In this document: one piece after another, positions 25,811 through 33,253 of the stretch | Position numbering within the stretch: position 1 is the first letter of the stretch | Layout: the number at the start of each line of letters is the position of its first letter | NCBI GenBank assembly: GCA_050246735.1 | Contig: JBFWVM010000006.1 | Location: forward strand, 186,001 to 250,000 | Reading direction: 5' to 3' | From: Taklimakanibacter sp050246735 | Lineage (GTDB): Bacteria; Pseudomonadota; Alphaproteobacteria; Rhizobiales; Aestuariivirgaceae | DNA length: 64,000 nt | Made by a program: the position numbers and the translations under genes | The notes under the pieces: generated by a model | The model's database searches: none | Told to the model about the DNA's origin: nothing | What the model saw: the letters and a program-made list of their open reading frames with translations, nothing else

Positions 25811-26881
25811 ATGCTTCGGACGGTAGTCAGCCGGAAAGACTGGTGTCAGCGGCGCATGATGCTGTGCGTCTGCTGCGCCGCGCTTTTGACGCTGCTGCCC
25901 GCCGGCGCGTCGGCCGAACGCAGAACGGAAAGCGCCGCCTTCACGGGAACGGTCCTCTCGCTTGTGCCCAATGAAGAGCACGGCAGGAACAAGAAGAAGA
26001 AAAAGCAGGTCGCGGCCAAGGCAGCCAAAAGCAAGCAGGCATTCAAGATCGACCTCGCACAGCGGGTGATCGTCGAGCCGGCGGCGGCCGTGCCCGGGGT
26101 CGATGTCGTCGACGGCGTCCAGGTGCCGAAGGATCTCGGCGAAACCGGCGACGTCCCCGGCGATCCCGAGGACGTGCCCGGCGATCTGGTCGAGGCGCAG
26201 GACGATCCGCTCGAAGGATTCAACCGGGCGATGTTCGGCTTCAACGAGGTGGTCGATCATCTGGTGTTCGAGCCGGCGGCGCGCGTCTACCGCGCCGTGA
26301 TCCCGCGTCCGGTGCGCACCGGCGTGGCCAACGTCCTCACCAATCTCGCCAGCCCGATCACGCTGACCAACGACATCCTGCAGGGCAATCCGGAAGCGGC
26401 CGCCAACACCATCAAGCGCTTCATGGTGAACAGCACGCTCGGCCTCGGCGGCCTCTTCGATCACGCGACCGGCCTCGGCGAGCCCCTGCATCGCGAAGAC
26501 TTCGGCCAGACGCTCGGCGCCTGGGGCGTCGGCGGCAGCCCCTATATCGTGCTGCCGCTCCTCGGCCCCAGCAACCCGCGCGACATGATCGGCAAGGTCG
26601 CCGACACCGCCGTCAACCCGATGACGTGGATCCTCTATGACGAGGACTTGTGGGCGCGCTCCATTCCCGTCGGCGTCGAAGTGGTGTCCGGACGCGAAGC
26701 CATTCTCGACGACTATGACAACTTGCGCAAAAATTCGCCCGATTTGTACGCCAGCGTCCGCGATCTCTATGCACAGAAGCGGCAAGCCGAGATCGCCAAC
26801 GAAGCCGCCGGATATAGTCCGGGAGCCGGCGTGTCCAGCCTGCCGCCGGCATCGATCCCGCAATCCCTCAACCCTTATTGA
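25811..26881 (+). CDS. mlaA: MlaA (VacJ)-family outer-membrane phospholipid transport protein
   Basis: The MlaA domain begins around DDPLEGFNRAMFGFNEVVDH (about residues 130-150 from this start) and continues through TIKRFMVNSTLGLGGLFDHA, FGQTLGAWGVGGSPYIVLPLLGPS and a DDYDNLRKNSPDLYASVRDLY tail, all standard for VacJ/MlaA. MlaA sits in the outer membrane and passes misplaced outer-leaflet phospholipids to periplasmic MlaC. Between the signal region (MMLCVCCAALLTLLPAGASA) and the domain is an unusual linker of about 80 residues with a KKKKK run and a D/P/G/V-rich stretch. No clear lipobox is visible, unlike E. coli MlaA. I prefer the ATG at 25811 (GGGAG 5 bases upstream); the ATG at 25739 is possible. 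Confidence 0.9.
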   Translation: MLRTVVSRKDWCQRRMMLCVCCAALLTLLPAGASAERRTESAAFTGTVLSLVPNEEHGRNKKKKKQVAAKAAKSKQAFKIDLAQRVIVEPAAAVPGVDVVDGVQVPKDLGETGDVPGDPEDVPGDLVEAQDDPLEGFNRAMFGFNEVVDHLVFEPAARVYRAVIPRPVRTGVANVLTNLASPITLTNDILQGNPEAAANTIKRFMVNSTLGLGGLFDHATGLGEPLHREDFGQTLGAWGVGGSPYIVLPLLGPSNPRDMIGKVADTAVNPMTWILYDEDLWARSIPVGVEVVSGREAILDDYDNLRKNSPDLYASVRDLYAQKRQAEIANEAAGYSPGAGVSSLPPASIPQSLNPY

Positions 26882-26893
26882 GGATCACATACC

Positions 26894-27472
26894 ATGACTG
26901 ACAACGTCCGGCCGCTCAGCCGCCGTCTCTTTATGTCTCTGGCGCTTCCCGCCATGCTCGCGCCCTCGCTGGCCCTGGCGGCATCGTCGGCGGAAAGCTA
27001 TGTCTCCAAGGTCGGCAATGGCGTCATCGCCGCCGCCCGGGCCAATTCGGTCAGCCAGTTCCGCTCGCTGCTCAAAGCGAACGCCGACATCGCCGCGATT
27101 GCGATCTATTCCCTGGGGCCCTATCGCAAGAGCCTCACCAGCGACGTCAAGGCGGAATATTACAAGCTGGTCGAGAACTACATCGCCAGGGTGTTCCAGC
27201 AGAACGCCAAAAAGCTCGCGGGGCAGGGCCTGGAAGTGAAAGGCACCAAGGATGCCGGCGACAGCGTGCTCGTCAAGAGCGTTCTCAATATGGGCGGCGG
27301 CGGCAGGATGCCGGTGACATGGCGGCTGGTCAAGCGCGGCGCCAGCTATCGCATCTTCGATGTGAATGTCGACGGCATCTGGCTGGCATCGACGCAGAAG
27401 ACGAATTTCGTCTCGGTCCTCAAGAAGAACAACGGTCAGATATCCGCGCTCCTCGACTACCTGCGGAAGTAA
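26894..27472 (+). CDS. MlaC-like periplasmic phospholipid-binding protein, copy 1
   Basis: The 192-residue protein has a signal peptide with paired arginines (LSRRLFMSLALPAML, possible Tat signal) and an MlaC/Ttg2D domain: YVSKVGNGVIAAARAN, IAAIAIYSLGPYRKSL, YYKLVENYIARVFQQ and VTWRLVKRGASYRIFDVNVDGIWLASTQK in order. The last strand-turn segment, K-x-Y-x-I-x-D-V-x-V-x-G, is the MlaC signature. It starts 12 bases after mlaA, with GAGGA overlapping that stop, so it should receive lipid from MlaA. It is the first of three tandem MlaC-like genes. No MlaFEDB transporter genes are in the window. Confidence 0.85.
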   Translation: MTDNVRPLSRRLFMSLALPAMLAPSLALAASSAESYVSKVGNGVIAAARANSVSQFRSLLKANADIAAIAIYSLGPYRKSLTSDVKAEYYKLVENYIARVFQQNAKKLAGQGLEVKGTKDAGDSVLVKSVLNMGGGGRMPVTWRLVKRGASYRIFDVNVDGIWLASTQKTNFVSVLKKNNGQISALLDYLRK

Positions 27473-27569
27473 GCGTCACGGGATATTCACCGAGACCGCT
27501 TGCCTAAGGGCCGTCCTTTCTGGCAAAAATCCAGCCCGAGAGGGTGACGATCAATTCGACGGATCACGT

Positions 27570-28181
27570 ATGAACGAACAGATCTTCCACCGGCGCCTGA
27601 GCCGCCGCGGCTTCATGGGGCTTGCAGTGCTGCTGGCGACGACCACGCTCGCCGGACGCGGCGCATCGGCCGTCACGCCGGCCGAGCGATATGTCACCAA
27701 TGTCGGCACCAGCGTGATCAAACTCGCCAATAGCGGGGCGGGCAAGGCGACGCTGCTGCGGCGCTTCTCGAGCCTCATCAACCAGAACACCAATGTGCGC
27801 TCGGTGGGGCTTCTGGCGCTCGGGCCCTATCGCAAGGACCTGCCCTCCGGCATGGCGGGGGAGTTCGTCAAGCTGGTCTCGTTCTACATGGCCGCCTTCT
27901 TCGTCTATTATATCGACGAATTCCAGGGCTCGCGCATCGAGATCGATTCATCGAGCAAGCAGGGCAAAACGACGATCGTCACATCCTCGGTGCACTTCAG
28001 GAACGGATCGACGACCCAGGTGAAGTGGCGTGTCGTCGGCTCGGGCCAGGTGAGCGACATCAATGTGCGCGGCGTGTGGCTGTCGCTGCAGCTCAAGAAG
28101 CGTTTCACCGATGTGCTGAAGCGCTCGAAGGGCGACTTCAAGGAGCTGTTCGCCGAATTGAAGAGCGCCGAAAGCTGGTGA
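27570..28181 (+). CDS. MlaC-like periplasmic phospholipid-binding protein, copy 2
   Basis: The 203-residue product has a convincing Tat signal (SRRGFMGLAVLLATTTLAGRGASA). The MlaC-like part shows YVTNVGTSVIKLANSG, RSVGLLALGPYRKDL, FVKLVSFYMAAFFVYY and VKWRVVGSGQVSDINVRGVWLSLQ, colinear with copy 1 but well diverged. The gap from copy 1 is about 97 bases, enough for a separate start signal; I chose the ATG at 27570, since the longer frame overlaps copy 1. The signature tail retains V-S-D-I-N-V-R-G-V-W but loses the usual aromatic before I-x-D. It is probably part of the same lipid-transport unit. Confidence 0.8.
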   Translation: MNEQIFHRRLSRRGFMGLAVLLATTTLAGRGASAVTPAERYVTNVGTSVIKLANSGAGKATLLRRFSSLINQNTNVRSVGLLALGPYRKDLPSGMAGEFVKLVSFYMAAFFVYYIDEFQGSRIEIDSSSKQGKTTIVTSSVHFRNGSTTQVKWRVVGSGQVSDINVRGVWLSLQLKKRFTDVLKRSKGDFKELFAELKSAESW

Positions 28182-28252
28182 GGTCCGATAGTTGACGAAA
28201 TGCCGTCCATCCCGCTACGTGTTTTCACCTGCGAGGGCTGACAAGGCGAATC

Positions 28253-28861
28253 ATGATTGAGCTTCCGAAAGGCAGGGCAGCTGACCTGTCGCGGCGTGCC
28301 TTCATCAGGGCGGGCACGGGCCTCGCCGTCGCGGGGCTCGCCGCAATGCCGGTCCTTGCCGGCGACAAGAACCATCCTTCCGTGGCGTTCATGAGGAAAG
28401 TCGGCAGGGACCTGCTCGAGGCGCACCGCCAGGGGACCGTCGCGGCCTTCCTCAGCGTCATACAACACTATGCCGACGTTCCCCAGATCGCGCTCTACTC
28501 GCTCGGCCAGTACAAGGCCAATCTGACTTCAGGCCAGCGGGCGCGCTACTTCCGCGGCGTGGCGATCTTCATGTCGCGCTATTTCGCCGACCAGTCGCGG
28601 GAATACCGGATCGCCAAATATGAGGTGGGCGAGGCGACGGCCGACGGCAAGGACGTGATGGTCTCGAGCCGGATCTATCTCATGTCGGGCCAGACCTACA
28701 ATGTCACCTGGCGGCTGGTCTGGCGCAACAAGACCTACAAGGTCGCCGATGCGAAGATTCTCGGCTTCTCGATGGTCTACATGCAGCGGGGCATCTTCAC
28801 CTCCTATCTGTCGAAGCGCAAAGGCGACCTCATGCAGCTCATGAACGCGCTGGAAGGCTGA
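28253..28861 (+). CDS. MlaC-like periplasmic phospholipid-binding protein, copy 3
   Basis: The 202-residue product has a Tat-type signal (LSRRAFIRAGTGLAVAGLAAMPVLA). It aligns by eye with the other two copies through FMRKVGRDLLEAHRQG, PQIALYSLGQYKANL, YFRGVAIFMSRYFA and VTWRLVWRNKTYKVADAKILGFSMVYMQR. The A-D-A-K-I-L-G-F-S tail replaces the usual D-V-x-V-x-G-I-S, so lipid preference or partners may have changed. It lies 71 bases after copy 2, completing the mlaA-mlaC-mlaC-mlaC arrangement. Confidence 0.75.
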   Translation: MIELPKGRAADLSRRAFIRAGTGLAVAGLAAMPVLAGDKNHPSVAFMRKVGRDLLEAHRQGTVAAFLSVIQHYADVPQIALYSLGQYKANLTSGQRARYFRGVAIFMSRYFADQSREYRIAKYEVGEATADGKDVMVSSRIYLMSGQTYNVTWRLVWRNKTYKVADAKILGFSMVYMQRGIFTSYLSKRKGDLMQLMNALEG

Positions 28862-28943
28862 CCGCCCGGCCGCGCGGCCCTAAAGCTCCATTAATCTTAA
28901 AATTCTAACCTCCGGTCGGGTCGGTTGCGTTCCGGAGTCGTTC

Positions 28944-29591
28944 ATGCGTATCCACACCGCCATGGGATTGGGCATCAGTGCCGCGGCTCTGGCCATGCTT
29001 GCGGGCTGCGGCGACGGGTCCGGGCAGTTCACGACCGAGGGTCTGATCGCGCCCCCGGTCCACTGCCTGACCGACCCGCGCATCCTCGGCGATGCCGAAA
29101 GGCTCGATCCGATCGACGAAGGCAATGGCTGCCAGGTCCCCAATCCCTGGCGCATGTATTCGGTCGCCGGCGTCGAGCTCAGCCAGCCGGCGACCCTCAA
29201 TTGCAGCGTCACCCAGCCCCTGCACGACTGGATGAGCGCCGTCGTCCAGCCGGCGGCGCAAGGTGCCTTCGGCGAGAGCGTGACATCCGTCCGCGTCGCC
29301 GGATCCTATTCCTGCCGCGCCCGCAACAACAGGCGTGGCGCCCGCATGAGCGAGCATGGCTTCGGCAATGCCATCGACATATCGGGCTTCACGCTCGCCG
29401 ACGGACGCAAGGTCACCGTCAAGCAGGGCTGGCGCGGCGATGACGACGAACGGACGTTCCTGCGCGAGATCCGCAAGGATGCCTGCGCCGAATTCATGAC
29501 CGTGCTGGGACCTGGGTCAGACCGGCAGCATGGCGATCATTTCCATCTCGATCTCGCCAGCCGGCGCAGCGGCAAGGCCTATTGCAAATAG
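28944..29591 (+). CDS. extensin-like (ExtC/DUF) lipoprotein, putative peptidoglycan metallopeptidase
   Basis: The 215-residue product has a lipoprotein signal with lipobox LAGC (cysteine near residue 22), so it is probably membrane-anchored. The C-terminal half carries the extensin-like domain of proteobacteria: TSVRVAGSYSCRARNNR near 112-128, SEHGFGNAIDISGF near 135-148, and HGDHFHLDLA near 196-205. The H-x(6)-D and H-x-H pattern is that of the LAS/VanY-type zinc peptidases, suggesting cleavage of peptidoglycan stems. The plant name extensin is historical. It is a single gene, following the mlaC block by 82 bases and probably separately transcribed. Confidence 0.8.
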   Translation: MRIHTAMGLGISAAALAMLAGCGDGSGQFTTEGLIAPPVHCLTDPRILGDAERLDPIDEGNGCQVPNPWRMYSVAGVELSQPATLNCSVTQPLHDWMSAVVQPAAQGAFGESVTSVRVAGSYSCRARNNRRGARMSEHGFGNAIDISGFTLADGRKVTVKQGWRGDDDERTFLREIRKDACAEFMTVLGPGSDRQHGDHFHLDLASRRSGKAYCK

Positions 29592-29609
29592 GCGAGCGCC
29601 GCCCAGCCG

Positions 29610-29670
29610 CATCCGGCGAGGTGGAATCACCGCGCCGAAAAGGATTCGCGCCAAATCAATATGTTGGAGC
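29610..29670 (-). repeat. dispersed palindromic repeat copy (long form, minus orientation)
   Basis: On the minus strand this reads much like the copy after murG: both share ATTTGGCGCG, TCCTTTTCGGCG and GTGATTCCACCTCGCCGG in order. It contains an inverted repeat of 9-bp arms with one mismatch (29615-29636). It sits between the convergent extensin-like gene and the unknown secreted protein gene, so it may double as a transcription barrier. Confidence 0.65.
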
Positions 29671-29718
29671 AGATTCTCACCGCCGGAGTCCGCAGCCTGG
29701 CGGAATTTGCTCTACGTG

Positions 29719-30345
29719 TCATTCCACGACGCCTGGCTTCTCGGTGTTCACATATTTGAAGCTCGCCGGATCGAAGAAGGGCGTGTCCTGGCCCAGCCAC
29801 ATATAGGCGAGCAGCACGTCATCGATCACGACGAAATACTGGATCGCATCGTTGGTGGTGCCGTAGTCGCCGCAGGAAGCGAAAGGTTCGTCGGTCGCCA
29901 GCAGCTCTTCCATATAGGCGGCGTTGGGCTCGTAATTATATGTGGCGGACGCGAAATCGAGATGGACCACGCAGCGCCCGATCTCCTTGGGGTCGATGGA
30001 CGGTGCCGCGATCTTGTGGATCAAGGCCGAAGGCTTGTCGTTGCCGAGCGGCCAGAAGCGGGCGACCGGTCCGCCGTGATCGCCTCCCCAGGACTGGATC
30101 AGCTCCTCGCGCTCGTTGAGCGCATAGACGACCCTGGGCAGCTCCTTACCGGTGCATTCCTGGTAGCGGAAGCTCAGCTGCTGGTTGGGCTTGCCATGGA
30201 TGAGAACAGTCTGGTCCTTCCACTGGCATCCGGGCAGCAGCGTGACATCGCTTTCGATCCCCATGCTCTCGGCATGAACACATAGCGGCAGGGCCATCAG
30301 CCCTGCACCCCATCCGACCCATCTCGCCAACTGCATCGCCGCCAA
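29719..30345 (-). CDS. secreted protein of unknown function
   Basis: The 208-residue product has a Sec signal peptide (hydrophobic core GWGAGLMALPLCVHA) and a mature part without recognised domains. It has about four mature cysteines, suggesting disulfides, and an acidic, aromatic-rich C-terminus. AAGGAG lies 7 bases upstream of the TTG at 30345, so that start is as plausible as the ATG at 30336. It follows the Ivy-like gene on the same strand with a 149-base gap that contains nothing recognised. Its secreted, small, disulfide-bearing character resembles host-interaction or inhibitor proteins, but no function can be assigned. Confidence 0.6.
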   Translation of the reverse strand: MAAMQLARWVGWGAGLMALPLCVHAESMGIESDVTLLPGCQWKDQTVLIHGKPNQQLSFRYQECTGKELPRVVYALNEREELIQSWGGDHGGPVARFWPLGNDKPSALIHKIAAPSIDPKEIGRCVVHLDFASATYNYEPNAAYMEELLATDEPFASCGDYGTTNDAIQYFVVIDDVLLAYMWLGQDTPFFDPASFKYVNTEKPGVVE

Positions 30346-30494
30346 TTCCCAACTCCTTCCAACTGTCGAGTCAAATCAAGGGCTTGATACGAAAGCCTCA
30401 GAACCCGATTCAAGACACCTCAGCGTCCGGTCAGCGAGAGTGGATACCGGTTTTCCCGCTCATCGCACGTTAAAAATCAAGGTCCCGCCCAATC

Positions 30495-30998
30495 CTAACG
30501 GATTGCCCTGGTATAGGCCTCCAGAAACTCGTCGGCGTCGCCGGGGCACCCGCCGCCGGCCTCGGGGGGACCGACATAGCGGTCGAGGCCCAGTCCGATC
30601 CAGTGCACCTGCCCCGGGACGGTGCCGAGGTCGCCGTCCTTCGAGAAGACACAGAGGGCGATGAGCCGGCCTTGCGCCGATATGGCCAGGGCGGCGTTGG
30701 TGCTGCCGCAATTATGCGCCTCGCAGACGGCAACGATGAGACCATCCTCTTGCCGGACGATCGGCGTCCCGACGTCGAGATCGTCGAGCCAGTCCGCCAT
30801 CCCCGGTCCGGCCGCGCCGTCGAGCGCCGCCACAACCTTGGGATTCTCGAAGAAAGAGTAGCCGGCCACGACGTCGAAAGGGTATTTGCCCGCATAAATA
30901 GCGAGATCGTCCGTGGCCGGGGGCATATCCGCCGCATGGGCCAGACCCGTGCCGCAGCAGGAGACGCAAAGCAGGCCGAAAAGCTGTGAAAGCTTCAT
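30495..30998 (-). CDS. probable Ivy-type (vertebrate lysozyme) inhibitor
   Basis: The 167-residue product has a signal peptide ending near LAHA. The mature region has AGYSFFENPKVVAAL, then DWLDDLDVGTPI, and the key VCEAHNCGSTNAALAIS segment. E. coli Ivy has CKPHDC in a loop that plugs the lysozyme active site, and here CEAHNC occupies the same place with similar flanking strands. Ivy proteins are periplasmic dimers protecting peptidoglycan from c-type lysozymes. The loop lysine and proline are replaced by E and A, which may alter inhibition. I chose the ATG at 30998 because it begins the signal peptide; the longer frame adds 52 non-signal residues. Family placement is by eye. Confidence 0.6.
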   Translation of the reverse strand: MKLSQLFGLLCVSCCGTGLAHAADMPPATDDLAIYAGKYPFDVVAGYSFFENPKVVAALDGAAGPGMADWLDDLDVGTPIVRQEDGLIVAVCEAHNCGSTNAALAISAQGRLIALCVFSKDGDLGTVPGQVHWIGLGLDRYVGPPEAGGGCPGDADEFLEAYTRAIR

Positions 30999-31152
30999 GC
31001 AGGAAGCCGGTGTTGGGATGGAGGGCCAGTCTAAGCAACCGAATGTGGCAGCGGCGCGGCCGTGATCGGCTATCGTCCGCGCGGGATAAGCGGGCCGGAT
31101 CCGATGCAGCCCGATTTGCAATTTCGGCCGGGGCGGACTATCTCTCAAGGCC

Positions 31153-31485
31153 ATGGATCAGGAAATCATCAAGCCCCAGGCTCCGCCGGCCTCCAGCTCC
31201 CATTCCATGGGCCTTTTCAACAGCTTTCTGTCGGCGGCCGGCGTGGTGCTCCTGTCGGTGACCAAGCTCGGCGCAGCCTTCGCGGCCGTCATCTGGGCGC
31301 TGTGCCAGCTTCTCGGGTTGCCCGACATGATCATGTACGCGCTCATGGCGCTGGGCCTCATCCCGGTCATCTGGTCGACCGTCTGGGTCGCGGGCCGCGC
31401 CTGGCATGTCGAGCAACTGCTCGAGACCGGGCGTGACGTCGACCGCCCGGTCTTCAAAGCCTTCCATTATTGGAAAAAGTCCTGA
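31153..31485 (+). CDS. small membrane protein of unknown function
   Basis: The 110-residue protein has a Q/P/S-rich N-terminus and two predicted transmembrane helices (about residues 20-48 and 58-80), followed by a charged tail ending HYWKKS. No family is recognised. It is divergent from the Ivy-like gene across about 150 bases and is followed after 10 bases by the HIT-protein gene, so the two are probably co-transcribed. Nothing links the two functions. Confidence 0.6.
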   Translation: MDQEIIKPQAPPASSSHSMGLFNSFLSAAGVVLLSVTKLGAAFAAVIWALCQLLGLPDMIMYALMALGLIPVIWSTVWVAGRAWHVEQLLETGRDVDRPVFKAFHYWKKS

Positions 31486-31495
31486 AAGCCGCGGC

Positions 31496-31906
31496 ATGAC
31501 CGAGGGCTTCCGGCTCGCCCGGCGGCTCGAGGCCGACAGCCTGTTTCTCGTCGACTGGCCGTTGTGCCAGGTCCGCCTCATGGACGATTCCCGCTTTCCC
31601 TGGCTCATCCTGGTGCCGCGGCGGCCGGGACTGGAGGAGTGGAGCGAACTCGGCCCTGAGGATTCAGCCGGGCTCGCGCATGAGATCGGCAAGGCCGGAC
31701 GGGCGCTTGCCCGGATGCTCGAGCCGACCAAGATCAATGTCGGAGCCCTGGGCAATATCGTGCGGCAGATGCATGTCCACGTCGTCGCCCGCTTCGATAC
31801 GGATGCCGCCTGGCCCGGCCCCGTCTGGGGGCAGGGTGCCGGCGTTCCTTATGAAAGCGCGGCCAGAGATCGCCTGCGCGCCGGTCTCCTGGCGTTGCTC
31901 GAATAG
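31496..31906 (+). CDS. HIT-domain protein (nucleotide hydrolase/transferase family)
   Basis: The 136-residue product has a histidine-triad fold with strand segments FPWLILVPRRPGLEEW near residues 34-49, KINVGALGNIV near 79-89, and QMHVHVVARFDTDAAWPGPVWG near 91-112. The active-site motif reads Q-M-H-V-H-V-V, with glutamine where the first triad histidine usually stands, a variant I recall in the proteobacterial subgroup that also ends WPxPVWG. Members hydrolyse nucleotide-phosphoramidate or dinucleoside polyphosphate bonds. I chose the ATG at 31496 because the longer frame overlaps the membrane-protein gene without similarity. It converges with the next gene with no gap. Confidence 0.85.
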   Translation: MTEGFRLARRLEADSLFLVDWPLCQVRLMDDSRFPWLILVPRRPGLEEWSELGPEDSAGLAHEIGKAGRALARMLEPTKINVGALGNIVRQMHVHVVARFDTDAAWPGPVWGQGAGVPYESAARDRLRAGLLALLE

Positions 31907-32419
31907 TCAGGAGGCCTTGTCGCAGGCCTTGGCGATCTGGCGCTCGACCGCCTTGCGCACCTTCTCTTCGAAATCGGTGTTCCTGGCGATGAGCTTGCCG
32001 ATGTCGCCGCGCGGCTCGACGCTGAAATCGACGACCGTGCAGGTCTTGTCGCTGACCTCGACGGCCACGTCGAAGCTCTCCGCCACCTCGATATGCACCT
32101 CTTCATCGTCGTCGGTCTCGCATTCGACCGCGACGGTGGCCGCGATCCTGCGGCTTGCCCGCGAGGTGCAGTAATCGATCTTCTCGACCCTCACCGACTT
32201 GGTCCGATCGATCTTGATCTTGACCTTGAACAGGCCGACATCGACCTTCTGCTTGAGCCCCTTGCACAGCCGGGCCTTTTCGATCAGCGGCTTGAGCGTC
32301 TCGGCGACCTCGACATTCTCGGCGCTGCGGCAATCGAAGCCCTCCTGTGCCCGGGCGGATTGGAGCATTCCCGGGATTCCAAGGCTTGCGGCCAAAAGCG
32401 CAATCGGCAGAGATTTCAT
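31907..32419 (-). CDS. secreted acidic protein of unknown function
   Basis: The 170-residue product has a clear signal peptide (LPIALLAASLGIPGMLQSARA). The mature part contains an early DCRSAENVEVAE, a KARLCKGLKQKVDVGLFKVKIK segment, YCTSRASRR, a D/E-rich stretch and a basic C-terminus ending in KACDKAS. Six cysteines suggest disulfides. No known family is recognised. I chose the ATG at 32419 because it starts the signal peptide; the upstream extension is the complement of the J-domain gene. It is a single gene between convergent and divergent neighbours. Confidence 0.6.
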   Translation of the reverse strand: MKSLPIALLAASLGIPGMLQSARAQEGFDCRSAENVEVAETLKPLIEKARLCKGLKQKVDVGLFKVKIKIDRTKSVRVEKIDYCTSRASRRIAATVAVECETDDDEEVHIEVAESFDVAVEVSDKTCTVVDFSVEPRGDIGKLIARNTDFEEKVRKAVERQIAKACDKAS

Positions 32420-32566
32420 CCGGCGATCCTCGTCATCATGACCCTTTGCCCGGCAATTGCGGGGAAATTCGGACGGTTGCCCGGGCCTGCGCATGAGGCC
32501 CGTCCGCTTTACGCGATTTTCTGGCCGCTGGCGCTCGTTGTCGAATCCATTATGCTGCACTGCCGC

Positions 32567-33253
32567 ATGTCCATCTGGTCCCGTATAAGTCAGGCCATCT
32601 CCGTCATTGGCGACTCGATATCGACCTTCCTCGCAAGGATCACGCAGTCGCGCTCCAATCCGGAAATGTCGATCGTCTTCACCATCGGCGTCATCGCGCT
32701 CGGCGCGAAGATGGCGAAGGCCGACGGCGTGGTCACGGGCGAGGAGATCGTCGCCTTCAAGCAGGTCTTCCGCGTGCCGGATCGCGAGCTTGCCGGCGTC
32801 GCGCGCGTGTTCAACCTCGCCAAGCAGGACGTGGCGGGCTATGACGCCTATGCGCGCCAGCTGGCGCGGCTCTTCGCCCGGCGCCCGCAAGTCCTCGAGG
32901 ACGTCATCGACAGCCTGTTCCACATCGCCAAGGCCGACGGCGCGGTGCACGAGCGCGAGCTCGCCTATCTCCAGAGCGTCGCGGAAATCTTCGGCTTCAG
33001 CCCGCGCGATTTCATGCGCATCAAGGCGCGGCACCTGGCGCCGGCAAAGGACGATCCCTATGTCATTCTGGGCATCGAGCCCTTTGCCGGCGACGAGGAA
33101 CTGCGCAAGCACTATCGCAAGCTGGTCCGCGATCTTCATCCGGACAAGCATGTGGCGGCCGGCATGCCGCCGGAAATGATCGACGTCGCGACCGAGCGGC
33201 TGGCCCGCACCAACGCCGCCTATGACATGGTTGCGCGGGAGCGCGGGCTGTGA
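32567..33253 (+). CDS. TerB-like plus J-domain co-chaperone (DjlA-like)
   Basis: In this 228-residue protein an all-helical TerB-like domain (about residues 35-150: AKMAKADGVVTGEEIVAFKQVF and later FHIAKADGAVHERELAYL, each an acidic D-G-x-V/x-E pair) is followed by a J domain (about 162-228) with LVRDLHPDKH, the HPD motif that activates DnaK. DjlA of E. coli has a membrane anchor before this; here the N-terminal ~33 residues are only weakly hydrophobic. It overlaps the amidase gene by 4 bases (GTGA) and is thus coupled to it. This pair upstream of the dcw region recurs in Hyphomicrobiales as I recall. An ATG at 32552 is an alternative start. Confidence 0.85.
   Translation: MSIWSRISQAISVIGDSISTFLARITQSRSNPEMSIVFTIGVIALGAKMAKADGVVTGEEIVAFKQVFRVPDRELAGVARVFNLAKQDVAGYDAYARQLARLFARRPQVLEDVIDSLFHIAKADGAVHERELAYLQSVAEIFGFSPRDFMRIKARHLAPAKDDPYVILGIEPFAGDEELRKHYRKLVRDLHPDKHVAAGMPPEMIDVATERLARTNAAYDMVARERGL

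Noticed and set aside
30430..30480. Rhizobial-type intergenic repeat near GGATACCGGTTTTCC
   Set aside because: A short fragment only, without the palindromic partner; cannot be told from chance.
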